Source of the DNA: Neobacillus bataviensis
Lineage (GTDB): Bacteria > Bacillota > Bacilli > Bacillales_B > DSM-18226
Length of the DNA: 64,000 nt
Direction of reading: 5' to 3'
Assembly: GCF_019969725.1 (NCBI RefSeq)
Contig: NZ_JAHXYW010000003.1
Span: 434,001-498,000 of the forward strand
Made by a program: the position numbers and the translations under genes. Numbering within the stretch: the stretch's first letter is position 1; every line of letters begins with the position of its first letter. The notes under the pieces are model-generated. The model saw only the letters and a list, made by a program, of their open reading frames with translations, was not told the DNA's origin and made no database searches. Shown in pieces: positions 35,210-44,143 of this stretch.

Positions 35210-36511
35210 TTAATTTTTAGAACGTTTAGACCAGATCACGACTGGGATAAGCAGAAGTGAAAGGAAGCCTCCGGCCAGAGAAAGTGTAGTATAACTGGAT
35301 TGTGCTACAACAATTCCTGAAAGTGCTCCCCCTGATGCCCCTGATAAAGCAATGAAGACATCTATTGTCCCTTGGGTCTTTGCACGGGTAGACGGATGTG
35401 TGGCATCCACGATGAGTGCGGTCCCACTTATTAATCCAAAGTTCCAGCCAAGTCCAAGCAAAGCAAGGGCAATGACTAGGAGCATCATGGAATCGGAAGG
35501 TGCACTCGCAGCGAGAACGCCAGCCGCAAGGAGAGTGGCTCCGGAAGCGATAGCCATCGCAGTACGTCCTATCTTATCTACTAGAATACCAGTTACCAAT
35601 GATGGCAGGTACATGGCGCCAATATGGATGCCAATAACCAGTCCTACTTCACTCAAGCCATGTCCATGGTGCTTCATTTGAACAGGTGTCATAGTCATAA
35701 TCGCAACCATTACCATTTGGGTTAATATCATGATGGCAGCCCCTACCACAATGCCCCGATTTTTTATTTTTCCATTATTGCTATTCTCAACAAAAATATG
35801 CTCTTCATCTGTTCTTTTCACAGCTCTTATGACTTTCGCGACTTCAAGGGGATCTGGGCGAAGAAAAGCTGCAAGCACCAAACCAGCGAGAAGAAAAGCA
35901 GCAGCGCCTAAAATAAAGGGGCCGGCTAAGGCAGGAACACCGATTGATTCAGAAAACCGGCCCATGACACCTACTAAATTGGGACCTGCTACCGCACCAA
36001 ACGTGGTCGATACCAATGCTATACTGATGGCAGTTGCCCGCTGTGAACTGGTGGCCAAGTCGGAACCTGCATAGCGCGCTTGCAGGTTCGAAGCGCTACC
36101 AGCTCCATAGATTAGGAGAGAAAAAAATAGCAGAAAGACATTATGGGTTAATGCTGCTAGGATTACGCCAATTGCACCCAAACCACCAGTCATGAATCCC
36201 GCCGCAAGTCCCGTTCGGCGTCCAAAACGTTGGGAGAGCCTCCCTACAATGAGTGCAGCCCCAGCAGAACCTAAAGTTAATAAGAACGCCGGAACCCCTG
36301 CAAAACTATCCGAACCTAGCATGTCCTGTGCCAGGAGGGCTCCCACAGTAATGCCTGCTGCAAGTCCGGCTCCTCCAAAAATTTGGGAAATAACTACGAT
36401 TATCAAAGTCCGTTTATATAATTGCCTTTGCTTTTCGGGAGAATCAATGTAACTTTGTAACCAGGCCGGATGACTCTCTAAAGCTTTGGATTCATCAGAA
36501 TATTGATTCAT
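35210..36511 (-). CDS. MFS transporter (12-TM, drug-efflux type)
   Basis: The 433-residue protein has 12 predicted membrane helices, an MFS motif A (VGRLSQRFGRRTGLAAGF) between helices 2 and 3, and the corresponding GILVDKIGRTAMAIASG in the second half. The soluble N-terminus is 35 residues. It is most like unspecific efflux or YdeG-type permeases. The substrate cannot be predicted. A 23-base interrupted palindrome (36634-36656) lies about 120 bases upstream and could be the operator of an unlinked regulator. Confidence 0.85.
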   Translation of the reverse strand: MNQYSDESKALESHPAWLQSYIDSPEKQRQLYKRTLIIVVISQIFGGAGLAAGITVGALLAQDMLGSDSFAGVPAFLLTLGSAGAALIVGRLSQRFGRRTGLAAGFMTGGLGAIGVILAALTHNVFLLFFSLLIYGAGSASNLQARYAGSDLATSSQRATAISIALVSTTFGAVAGPNLVGVMGRFSESIGVPALAGPFILGAAAFLLAGLVLAAFLRPDPLEVAKVIRAVKRTDEEHIFVENSNNGKIKNRGIVVGAAIMILTQMVMVAIMTMTPVQMKHHGHGLSEVGLVIGIHIGAMYLPSLVTGILVDKIGRTAMAIASGATLLAAGVLAASAPSDSMMLLVIALALLGLGWNFGLISGTALIVDATHPSTRAKTQGTIDVFIALSGASGGALSGIVVAQSSYTTLSLAGGFLSLLLIPVVIWSKRSKN

Positions 36512-36872
36512 CACTTGTCCGCCTTTCTTAGGAATTCTTATTCTTTATACACCTCCTATTATATTACATTAAAAGAGGAGAAAATCAGTTTTTGAATGGT
36601 CTTCTTATTTTTAGAAATAGGCCTTGGAACGGCGGTGTTGTTATACAACAAACACCTTCTGTACTATATCAAGTCAAACATATTTATGTGACCAAATCTT
36701 TACTAAATACTTATAACCCCAACAAAATCACCATTATTACACCATGCAATTTTTCTATTATAAAAAACTGTTGTATCTGTTTTTATAACCTGTTACAATA
36801 AAAGATGTAATTTATTGAAAATTTTTAAAATTCTAATTGTTAATTCGGTTTATACAGATGGGAGGAATACTA
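36512..36872. other. 361-base region between divergent MFS and 2-oxoacid oxidoreductase genes
   Basis: It contains two inverted repeats. One is GGTGTTGTT/AACAAACACC with one bulged base at 36634-36656. The other is TTATAAAAA/TTTTTATAA at 36758-36766 and 36780-36788, overlapping the promoter of the oxidoreductase operon. A 69-codon frame in 36592-36801 has no ribosome binding site and is not called. Confidence 0.5.
36771..36799 (+). promoter_or_regulatory. Promoter of the 2-oxoacid oxidoreductase operon
   Basis: TTGTAT (36771-36776) and TACAAT (36794-36799) are spaced by 17 bases. The right arm of the TTATAAAAA/TTTTTATAA inverted repeat lies between the boxes, so a regulator bound there would block RNA polymerase. 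Confidence 0.55.
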
Positions 36873-37883
36873 TTGTCAAAATTGCCGAAAATCAATGAAT
36901 TAGGCTTCTTTGAAATCCGCCTCGAATCCATTGGAGGCTTAGGAGCTAATTTGGCGGGAAAAATGCTATCCGAGGACGGCGTTGTTGGAAACGGACTGAA
37001 TGGAGTCGGTTTTTCATCATACGGATCTGAGAAAAAAGGCTCCCCTGTCAAAGCGCACATTCGTTTTTGTGACCCTGATACCAATATTCGTGACACCACT
37101 CCCATAGAACGACCTCATGTTGTTGGCATTTTCCATGATGCCCTTTTTAAAACCATCGATTGCACAAGCGGGATCTATCCCGACAGCACCATCTTAGTGA
37201 ATTCTCAAAAATCCCCTGACGAACTAAAAAAGCTAATGAAAATATCTGGTGGAACCATTGCCATTATAGATGCTACAGGAATCGCTTTGGAGGAACAAAC
37301 AAAAGCGAACACTGCCATGCTCGGTGCGCTTTACCGGATTCTGGATTTCTTAGACCCAGAGTCCATGAGACAGACCATTCGGCGAACATTCGAGAAGAAG
37401 TATCCTCACTTAGTCGAACCAAATATCCTCACCTTTAACAGAGGGTATAATGAAGTCGAATTTAGAACCTATGAACTTGATGAAAGGGAAGAACCAAAAC
37501 CATTTAAAAGACCAGTACCGCTCCTCGGATATAAGACTCAGGCCATTGGCGGGATGATTACAAATCCAGGAAACAGTATTTTAAAGGATTTAAGCATATC
37601 ACGTGCCGGAATGCTCCCGCACTTTCATGAAGAAAAATGCATTAATTGCGCAGCATGCGATACGGCCTGCCCCGACTTTTGCTTTGTTTGGGAAGAAAAG
37701 GAAGATAAACGAGGCCGCGCCCAAATGTTCCTTCAAGGGATTGACTACCAATATTGCAAGGGTTGTTTGAAATGCGTACATGCTTGTCCTGTTGAAGCAC
37801 TTACAGGAGAAAGGGAATATAATGACGGTTATGCTGATAAGAACCGTGTACCGCATTTGTTTGATTTGGCGATTCGAAATTAA
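36873..37883 (+). CDS. 2-oxoacid:acceptor oxidoreductase, fused gamma and delta (ferredoxin) subunits
   Basis: The TTG at 36873 follows GGGAGGAATACTA and yields 336 residues. Residues 1-200 are a gamma-type domain (FFEIRLESIGGLGANLAGKML and NSQKSPDELKKL). Residues about 255-320 are a delta-type ferredoxin with two 4Fe-4S motifs: CINCAACDTACPD and CKGCLKCVHACPVEAL. It passes electrons from the ThDP site of the next gene to ferredoxin or flavodoxin. The partner gene begins 18 bases after its stop codon. Confidence 0.88.
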   Translation: MSKLPKINELGFFEIRLESIGGLGANLAGKMLSEDGVVGNGLNGVGFSSYGSEKKGSPVKAHIRFCDPDTNIRDTTPIERPHVVGIFHDALFKTIDCTSGIYPDSTILVNSQKSPDELKKLMKISGGTIAIIDATGIALEEQTKANTAMLGALYRILDFLDPESMRQTIRRTFEKKYPHLVEPNILTFNRGYNEVEFRTYELDEREEPKPFKRPVPLLGYKTQAIGGMITNPGNSILKDLSISRAGMLPHFHEEKCINCAACDTACPDFCFVWEEKEDKRGRAQMFLQGIDYQYCKGCLKCVHACPVEALTGEREYNDGYADKNRVPHLFDLAIRN

Positions 37884-37901
37884 GGAAAGGGCGGGATTTT
37901 C

Positions 37902-40214
37902 ATGTCCATTGAAGTAAACCAAGAAAATTTACCTGTTCCAAAAGGGACAGTTGAACAAAGTGTTGTTTTTGAATCAGGCAATGAAATGGCCGCCTATGCA
38001 GCCCACCAAATTAACTATCATGTGATGGGATACTATCCAATCTCTCCTTCCACTGAGGTTGCCCAGTTCCTTGATGGGATGAAAGCAAAAGGGGAACATG
38101 ATATCGTGTTGATTCCTGCTGATGGAGAACACGGCTCAGCCGGAATCTGTTACGGAGCTTCAACTGGAGGGGGTCGAGTTTTTAACGCAACAAGTGCCAA
38201 TGGATTTCTATATATGTTAGAGCAGCTGCCTGTTCAGTCCGGAACCCGTTTTCCAATGGTGTTGAATTTAGTCAACCGCTCAGTTTCCGGACCGTTAAAT
38301 ATTCATGGAGATCATTCTGATTTATATTTTGCTTTGAATACCGGCTGGCCCATCTTGATGGCCCGTGATCCACAAATTGTTTATGATATGAACATTATCG
38401 CCATTAAACTAGCTGAAGATGCTGAAGTCAGACTGCCTGTCATCGTTTCTTTCGACGGTTATTTCACCTCCCATCAAAAACGGCGGGTCCAAGTTGTAAA
38501 AAATAGAGCGGATGTCCAGAAATTTATCGGTGAGCCTCCAAGGAACTTCCCTCATGCATTAGATCGGGAAAATCCGGTGACCATCGGTCCATATATGAAT
38601 GAACCGGACTATATTAATAATTGTTTTCAACAATCTGAAGCGATGTATAATGCGGAACATGTCTTTGAAGTCATTTCAAAAGAATATGCGCAATTAACAG
38701 GGCGGGAATATCCAGTACTTGATTTATATCGCATGGAGGATGCTGAAGTAGCTGTATTTATGTTAAATTCAGCTGCCGAGGTTTGTAAAGATGTAGCCGA
38801 CAAGCTTCGTCTACAAGGTATCAAAGCAGGGGTCATCTCCCCTAATATGATTCGTCCTTTTCCGCAAAAGAAATTGGCAGAAGCATTGAAAAATGTGAAA
38901 GCGGTAACAGTAGGAGACCGTGCAGACTCCTACGGAGCACACGGTGGAAATATGGCATTGGAATTAAGAGCTGCCCTGCAAACAGTTGGAAATGCTCATA
39001 CAAAAGTAGTTAACCGTGTTTACGGATTAGGCGGCAAAGATTTTTATGCCGATGACGCTGAACAGTTTTTCCATTTAGCTCTGGACGCTGCTCATAAAGG
39101 ACATGTGGAAAAGAGTTTTGACTATTTTGGGCACAATCCGGGAGCCCCTGAATTTGCACCGAAACGAGTATTAAATCCAATGAAAAAAGAAGATTTGAAT
39201 ACTGGTTTAATTATCGTTACTCCTGATGAAACTACCGGAGAACTTAAAGTGAAAATTCCGCCGATGCGCAGCCTAACAAAAAAACCAAAACGATTGGCTT
39301 CTGGACATGGAGCGTGCCCTGGCTGCGGAATTTTCTCTGGGTTAGAGCTATTTTTCAAAGGGATTGAAGGAGATATTGTAGCCTTATTCCATACCGGATG
39401 TGCCATGGTCGTAACGACTGGTTTTCCTTATAGTTCTCATAAAGCGACTTACATCCATAATTTATTCCAAAATGGTTCTGCAACTCTTTCTGGTCTTGTG
39501 GAAATGTTTCATGAACGAAAAAGGCGCGGTGAATTTGCTGAACTCGGCCTGAGTGATGACTTTACCTTTGTAATGGTTACTGGTGACGGTGGAATGGATA
39601 TTGGCATGGGCCCTGCCATTGGTACAGCCCTAAGAAACCATAAAATGATCATCCTTGAATATGATAATGAAGGCTACATGAACACAGGCAGCCAGCTATC
39701 CTACTCGACTCCAATGGGGCATATGACAAGTACCTCAAGTGTAGGCACGTTCCAAAAAGGCAAGCCGTTCCATCATAAAGATACCGCCCAAATTATGGCC
39801 GCCACTCATATTCCATATGTATTTACCGGAACTGAAGCGTTTGACCGCGACCTATTAATGAAAGCCGCAAAGGCTCAGTGGTATGCCCAAAATGAAGGAT
39901 TGGTTTACGGCAAAATATTAATAACCTGCCCATTGAATTGGAAGTCTAAGGACGAATTAGGCCAGACAATCGTGGAGGCTGCCGTGAATTCCTGTTTCTT
40001 CCCTCTCTATGAAGTAGAACGAGGAATTACAACCATCACTTATGACCCTGAGGCTAAAAATAAACGGTTAAATGTTACCGAATGGTTGAAGCTGATGGGA
40101 AAAACGAAACATATGTTATCAGAGGACAGCAAAGACATGCTGCAAATGTTTGATGATGAGGTCGAGCGCCGCTGGATGAGGCTCAAAGCTAAGCACGAAA
40201 GTCCTTATCTATAA
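37902..40214 (+). CDS. 2-oxoacid:acceptor oxidoreductase, fused alpha and beta (ThDP) subunits
   Basis: The 770-residue protein is an alpha-type half (GNEMAAYAAHQI, YYPISPSTEVAQFL, PADGEHGSAGICYGA) joined at about residue 455 to a beta-type half with HGACPGCGIF and the ThDP motif GDGGMDIGMGPAIGTALRNH ending in DNEGYMNTG. Cysteines in CPGC and HTGCAM are where beta subunits bind a cluster. Together with the previous gene it makes a complete CoA-dependent 2-oxoacid:ferredoxin oxidoreductase. Whether pyruvate, 2-oxoisovalerate or an aromatic oxoacid is used is unclear. Confidence 0.9.
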   Translation: MSIEVNQENLPVPKGTVEQSVVFESGNEMAAYAAHQINYHVMGYYPISPSTEVAQFLDGMKAKGEHDIVLIPADGEHGSAGICYGASTGGGRVFNATSANGFLYMLEQLPVQSGTRFPMVLNLVNRSVSGPLNIHGDHSDLYFALNTGWPILMARDPQIVYDMNIIAIKLAEDAEVRLPVIVSFDGYFTSHQKRRVQVVKNRADVQKFIGEPPRNFPHALDRENPVTIGPYMNEPDYINNCFQQSEAMYNAEHVFEVISKEYAQLTGREYPVLDLYRMEDAEVAVFMLNSAAEVCKDVADKLRLQGIKAGVISPNMIRPFPQKKLAEALKNVKAVTVGDRADSYGAHGGNMALELRAALQTVGNAHTKVVNRVYGLGGKDFYADDAEQFFHLALDAAHKGHVEKSFDYFGHNPGAPEFAPKRVLNPMKKEDLNTGLIIVTPDETTGELKVKIPPMRSLTKKPKRLASGHGACPGCGIFSGLELFFKGIEGDIVALFHTGCAMVVTTGFPYSSHKATYIHNLFQNGSATLSGLVEMFHERKRRGEFAELGLSDDFTFVMVTGDGGMDIGMGPAIGTALRNHKMIILEYDNEGYMNTGSQLSYSTPMGHMTSTSSVGTFQKGKPFHHKDTAQIMAATHIPYVFTGTEAFDRDLLMKAAKAQWYAQNEGLVYGKILITCPLNWKSKDELGQTIVEAAVNSCFFPLYEVERGITTITYDPEAKNKRLNVTEWLKLMGKTKHMLSEDSKDMLQMFDDEVERRWMRLKAKHESPYL

Positions 40215-40224
40215 TTCTATTAAT

Positions 40225-40260
40225 AAAAGCTGAAGTCTAACCGGGCTTCAGCTTTTGTTT
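40225..40260. terminator. Bidirectional terminator between convergent genes
   Basis: AAAAGCTGAAG (40225-40235) pairs with CTTCAGCTTTT (40246-40256) with a 10-base loop. The stop codon of the 40248-40748 gene lies inside. Confidence 0.8.
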
Positions 40261-40748
40261 ACATTTCTATATTTTTCAATCCATTCTTTAAACATTTCAT
40301 TTAAAGCTCCCTTTTTTTGACTTTTCAACCATTCCACTTGATCGATTGGGAGCTTTAATTTTAAACTAACTTCTTCAATCGGCATTTCAACTTTCCTGAT
40401 TTCCTCTAACGTGATTCCTTCTTCGATATTTGGAAACCAAGCATCATTTTCGTTCACCTTATTGAAATCTTCATATTCATGAATGTCATCGAGCTCACAA
40501 AATAAATTAAGCTGCGGCAGACCTCCTGAAAAGACTTTTACATGCATAATGGAATTTATGATTCTTCCATCCTCCAACTCTATTTCAATAATAAGGTTCT
40601 CTAACTTTTTATATTTTTTCACAGTAACCTCACTGACAATCAGATCTAACTCTAAAGTGATTCCTGTGCTTGATTCAAAAAGATAAATGGCACTTTTAAA
40701 CACATGAATACTTTCACCATCGATTATTACTGTTTTAACACTCACCAT
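40248..40748 (-). CDS. Hypothetical 166-residue protein
   Basis: No family is recognised. The ATG at 40748 follows GGGGGAACAGTTT and gives MVSVKTVIIDGESIHVFKSA. Residues 1-95 look beta-rich; the C-terminus (about 105-160) is helical and carries a segment with helix-turn-helix character (IEEVSLKLKLPIDQVEWLKSQ), followed by EWIEKYRN. The protein is soluble and acidic. It may be regulatory, but this is only from the helical pattern. Confidence 0.6.
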   Translation of the reverse strand: MVSVKTVIIDGESIHVFKSAIYLFESSTGITLELDLIVSEVTVKKYKKLENLIIEIELEDGRIINSIMHVKVFSGGLPQLNLFCELDDIHEYEDFNKVNENDAWFPNIEEGITLEEIRKVEMPIEEVSLKLKLPIDQVEWLKSQKKGALNEMFKEWIEKYRNVNKS

Positions 40749-40812
40749 AAACTGTTCCCCCACACAGATGTTTCAACGGATTTATATTCGATACTATCAT
40801 GTATTTTAAATT

Positions 40813-40845
40813 AAAAAAAGCCATCATTCGATGACTTAATGATTA
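40813..40845 (-). terminator. Weak terminator of the methyltransferase gene
   Basis: On the minus strand ATCATT and AATGAT form a short stem, and seven T residues (40819-40813) follow after GGC. Confidence 0.4.
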
Positions 40846-40921
40846 TTTTTAAAGCATTAATATCTTTCAAAACCAGTGAACACAGACGGTCACATGTTTA
40901 TGTTCCAACGGAAAAATGTAT

Positions 40922-41482
40922 TTAATATTTTTTACAGAATATTGTCTGTCGTCCCTCTTTTTCATTTTCTTCAAAAAAGACTACCTTCCAATCGCCAAAT
41001 TCTGCTAACAATTCTTTTGATTTAAGCTTATATTGATTGGATACTCCCTGATTTTCATCCAGAGGAGACTGATAAAAGGTTTCCATAAAGAAATATCCAC
41101 CTTCTCTTATGAGGTTCTTAACAATGGGGAATAAGGAGCGATCTAGGTAATAAGAAATAACTATTAAATCATAAGGGCTGTTAGGCCAATTTAAATTATT
41201 CAAATTCGTTAGATCGGTCACCTGGGACTGCAACTTAAGATTATTTTTTACAGAATAATCTTGAATATAGTTGATAGCGACATCCGAAATATCCATTGCC
41301 GCAACGCAATAATTCATTTGCGCTAGGAAGAAACTGTTACCACCTAAACCACAAGCCATATCAAGTGCAGTGCCTCCTGAAAGATAGGGAGACATGTTCT
41401 TTAATCTTGGATTAGGAGCAGGCCCCTTCAGCTGTTCTATTCTTTCTTTATGCTTCGAATTCCATTTTATTATTGTGTCCAT
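40922..41482 (-). CDS. Class I SAM-dependent methyltransferase, TehB-like
   Basis: The 186-residue protein has motif I ALDMACGLGGNSFFLA, motif II AAMDISDVAINYI and motif IV YDLIVISYYL. The arrangement and length match the small TehB/thiol methyltransferase group, which methylates oxyanions such as tellurite or small thiols. No tehA or tellurite cluster is nearby. The ATG follows TAGGAG. An unattached hairpin lies upstream at 41524-41548. Confidence 0.8.
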   Translation of the reverse strand: MDTIIKWNSKHKERIEQLKGPAPNPRLKNMSPYLSGGTALDMACGLGGNSFFLAQMNYCVAAMDISDVAINYIQDYSVKNNLKLQSQVTDLTNLNNLNWPNSPYDLIVISYYLDRSLFPIVKNLIREGGYFFMETFYQSPLDENQGVSNQYKLKSKELLAEFGDWKVVFFEENEKEGRQTIFCKKY

Positions 41483-41523
41483 TTAAAAACTCCTAATTTA
41501 GGATAAATATAAAAAACTATTTC

Positions 41524-41553
41524 TGGTCACGATTTTTTTTCGTGACCATTTTT
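41524..41553. terminator. Orphan hairpin TGGTCACGA/TCGTGACCA
   Basis: TGGTCACGA (41524-41532) pairs with TCGTGACCA (41540-41548) around a poly-T loop, with TTTTT after it on the plus strand. No plus-strand gene ends here, so it is either a terminator for an unseen transcript or a structured leader element of the methyltransferase gene. Confidence 0.5.
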
Positions 41554-41694
41554 ACTGTTCCCTCCTTTTCAAGACCACAAAATATCTATTAATTAAAACG
41601 GTTATAGGTTGGTCTAAATCTCCTTCTTATTCAATATTTATAAGGAGAAGTTAATTTCCTATAAAAAATCCGAATAATAAAGGAGAGTTCAAAG

Positions 41695-41916
41695 GTGGTT
41701 GTTATTCATTTTTTAGAAAATAAATCTATCGTTTTAAGTCAGCTGCGATCAACTATTCCTTCGGTCGATGAGCCGATAAAAATAAAAGGAAAAAAAGGAA
41801 AAGTTGTCGACATTAAGAAAATTGATGAAAGAGTCATTCATGTATACGTAGAATTTGAAAAAGTTGTGGTTAAAAATCAACCCGCTGCAAAAGAAGTCAA
41901 AAACAAAAAAAGATAA
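41695..41916 (+). CDS. Small basic hypothetical protein, 73 residues
   Basis: The GTG start follows AAAGGAGAGTTCAAAG. The product (MVVIHFLENKSIVLSQLRST) has a beta-strand pattern around GKKGKVVDIKKIDERVIHVYVEFE, similar in shape to small KOW- or OB-like barrels, and a lysine-rich tail (KEVKNKKR). An RNA- or nucleic-acid-binding role is plausible but unproven. A terminator at 41929-41960 follows. Confidence 0.65.
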   Translation: MVVIHFLENKSIVLSQLRSTIPSVDEPIKIKGKKGKVVDIKKIDERVIHVYVEFEKVVVKNQPAAKEVKNKKR

Positions 41917-41928
41917 GTTATATGTTAT

Positions 41929-41960
41929 TAAAGCCAGCGAGTTCATACAAGCTGGCTTTA
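41929..41960. terminator. Bidirectional terminator
   Basis: TAAAGCCAGC (41929-41938) and GCTGGCTTTA (41951-41960) form a perfect 10-bp stem between convergent genes. Confidence 0.75.
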
Positions 41961-41961
41961 C

Positions 41962-42744
41962 TTATGATTGAATCCCAAAACGGTCCTTAACTAATTCTTT
42001 GAATCTATTTTTATCAATTTCCTGTTTAGTAACTTTACCATCATCCCATTCGGTAAAAGAAGTATCCGTTAAAATCATATTCCCTCTATCCGTTATCCTT
42101 GTAATTAATGGCTTCTTGTTAAAAGGGGATTCCGGGTGCTCTATGATGATTTTTTGTACCTCATTTAAATTAGATATATCTTTAATTATATTCTTGGAAT
42201 CAAAAGTATATCCTAATTTCCAATCTTTGTCTTTATGCTTTAATTTCATAAATAAAACATAATCTCCGTGATCATTATTAAATCTCTCAATTCTAAATTC
42301 GCCATTACCAGAGGTGACAACCTCACCCGTGAATGGTACAGGTTTTAACGGTAAATTGCCTCCAAAACCAGTATCAATTAGATATTGTTCCCCATTGTGG
42401 GTGATGACAACGGCCACGTGTGTCCTCCCAAATGTATTCCATCTCTGACCAATTTGGTCATATACCACTCCACGAACAATGTTTGCCTTAAAACCATTTT
42501 CAACTAAAAATAAGTAAAGGATGGAATTTAGGTCATAGCAAAGCCCGCCTTCGTTTTTATCGATTATTTTGCTTATTAAATTCTCTCTTGTAATTTCAGT
42601 TGTCTTTTTCCCGATGATACACAAATTTTCAAAAGGGATTGATTTAGCAGTCTTGTCTAAGACAAGATCCAATTTTTCAAAAGTAATGACTTCCTTCTCT
42701 GGCAAACCGATTCTGTTCCGAAATTGAAGATTAAAATCACTCAT
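41962..42744 (-). CDS. Arylamine N-acetyltransferase
   Basis: The 260-residue protein has the NAT catalytic triad: cysteine in EGGLCYDLNSILYL (about residue 69), histidine in FGRTHVAVVI (about 108) and aspartate in LIDTGFGGNLP (about 123). NATs transfer acetyl from acetyl-CoA to arylamines and hydrazines by a ping-pong mechanism. The ATG follows GGGAGAGATGAGCA. It is a stand-alone gene; a xenobiotic detoxification role is usual in Bacillus. Confidence 0.92.
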   Translation of the reverse strand: MSDFNLQFRNRIGLPEKEVITFEKLDLVLDKTAKSIPFENLCIIGKKTTEITRENLISKIIDKNEGGLCYDLNSILYLFLVENGFKANIVRGVVYDQIGQRWNTFGRTHVAVVITHNGEQYLIDTGFGGNLPLKPVPFTGEVVTSGNGEFRIERFNNDHGDYVLFMKLKHKDKDWKLGYTFDSKNIIKDISNLNEVQKIIIEHPESPFNKKPLITRITDRGNMILTDTSFTEWDDGKVTKQEIDKNRFKELVKDRFGIQS

Positions 42745-42991
42745 TGCTCATCTCTCCCTAAAAAATCAAATATTGGGGCAAGTACTCTTAATAAATTTCC
42801 CGTTTTATAAAAATATTTTAATTTATCTAATGGTTTGGCTTCAACTTTGTGACTTTTTTAGCCATAATATTAAAGTCTTAATTAACCATTTAAAAAAAAT
42901 TCAAAATTTTTTTCAAAAATTTTCACTTTAAAAAACATAAAATTCGAAAAACATGTTATATTCAAGTAAATTAAAAATTGGAGTGAGAAAA

Positions 42992-44089
42992 ATGAAACTA
43001 CAAGTTAATCGAACTTATAATTTTAATGCAGGTCCATCCGCTCTGCCAATTTCCGTTTTAGAAAAAGCTCAACAGGAATTGATTGATTTTAGAGGAACTG
43101 GAATGTCTGTAATGGAACTTAGCCACCGCAGTAAACCTTATGAGGAGGTACATAATCAGGCAATCAACAGTTTACGAGAGTTATTATCGATTCCCGACAA
43201 TTATGAAGTACTTTTCCTGCAAGGAGGAGCGAGCCTTCAATTTTCAATGATTCCTATGAATTTTTTATCAGCAGGAAAACAAGCCGCATATGTCATGACA
43301 GGTTCGTGGTCTGAGAAAGCATTCACAGAGGCTAAATTATTTGGTGAAGTTTACCATGCAGCTTCAACGAAAGAAGGCAACTACCGAAGCATTCCAAAGG
43401 TTGAAGAATTGCAGTATAAACATGACGATGCTTATTTGCATATAACATCTAACAATACTATTTACGGCACACAATGGAAGGAATATCCAACAACAGGAGA
43501 AGTTCCATTAATCGCAGACATGTCTAGTGATATTCTTTCAAAGCCGATCGATGTCAGCAAGTTTGCCCTTATTTATGCTGGTGCACAGAAAAACTTAGGC
43601 CCGTCTGGTGTGACCGTGGTCATTATTCGCAAGGATTTGCTTGCTCAAGCAAACACAAACATCCCAACCATGTTAAAGTACGGTACACATGCAAAGAACA
43701 ATTCCTTGTATAACACACCGCCAACCTTTGGCATTTACATGCTTGGAGAAGTCCTAAACTGGGCTCGGGAGTTAGGCGGATTAAAGGCTATTTCTGAACT
43801 GAATGACAAAAAAGCGAATCTAATTTATGATGCAATCGACTTAAGTGATGGTTTTTATATTGGCCATGCTGAAAAAGACAGCCGTTCTCTCATGAACATA
43901 ACATTTAATTTAAAAACCGAAGAATTAGAAAAGCGTTTCTTAGCTCAGGCAAAACAAGAAGGATTTGTCGGAGTTAACGGCCATCGCTCTATTGGTGGAT
44001 GCCGCGTATCGACTTACAATGCCGTGCCATTTGAAGCAAGCCAGGCTTTCAGTGAGTTTATGTTACAATTCCAAAAGGAAAATAATTAG
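42992..44089 (+). CDS. serC: Phosphoserine aminotransferase
   Basis: The 365-residue length and the opening YNFNAGPSALP identify SerC, which makes 3-phosphoserine from 3-phosphohydroxypyruvate and glutamate (and the equivalent pyridoxal step in some organisms). The PLP lysine is in YAGAQKNLGPSGV and the phosphate pocket uses GHRSIGGCRVS. The ATG at 42992 follows TTGGAGTGAGAAAA; an upstream in-frame ATG at 42953 has no site. Neither serA nor serB lies nearby, so the serine pathway genes are dispersed. Confidence 0.95.
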   Translation: MKLQVNRTYNFNAGPSALPISVLEKAQQELIDFRGTGMSVMELSHRSKPYEEVHNQAINSLRELLSIPDNYEVLFLQGGASLQFSMIPMNFLSAGKQAAYVMTGSWSEKAFTEAKLFGEVYHAASTKEGNYRSIPKVEELQYKHDDAYLHITSNNTIYGTQWKEYPTTGEVPLIADMSSDILSKPIDVSKFALIYAGAQKNLGPSGVTVVIIRKDLLAQANTNIPTMLKYGTHAKNNSLYNTPPTFGIYMLGEVLNWARELGGLKAISELNDKKANLIYDAIDLSDGFYIGHAEKDSRSLMNITFNLKTEELEKRFLAQAKQEGFVGVNGHRSIGGCRVSTYNAVPFEASQAFSEFMLQFQKENN

Positions 44090-44100
44090 AATAAATGAAC

Positions 44101-44131
44101 TGACCCCATTAGCAGCATTGCTATGGGGTCA
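44101..44131 (+). terminator. Terminator after serC
   Basis: TGACCCCATTAGCA (44101-44114) pairs with TGCTATGGGGTCA (44119-44131) with one bulged base. The T-tract is weak (TACTGTTTACTTTT). Confidence 0.65.
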
Positions 44132-44143
44132 TACTGTTTACTT

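Noticed and set aside
36592..36801. 69-codon frame in the region before the 2-oxoacid oxidoreductase operon
   Set aside because: No ribosome binding site; it overlaps the predicted promoter and inverted repeats; composition is not protein-like.
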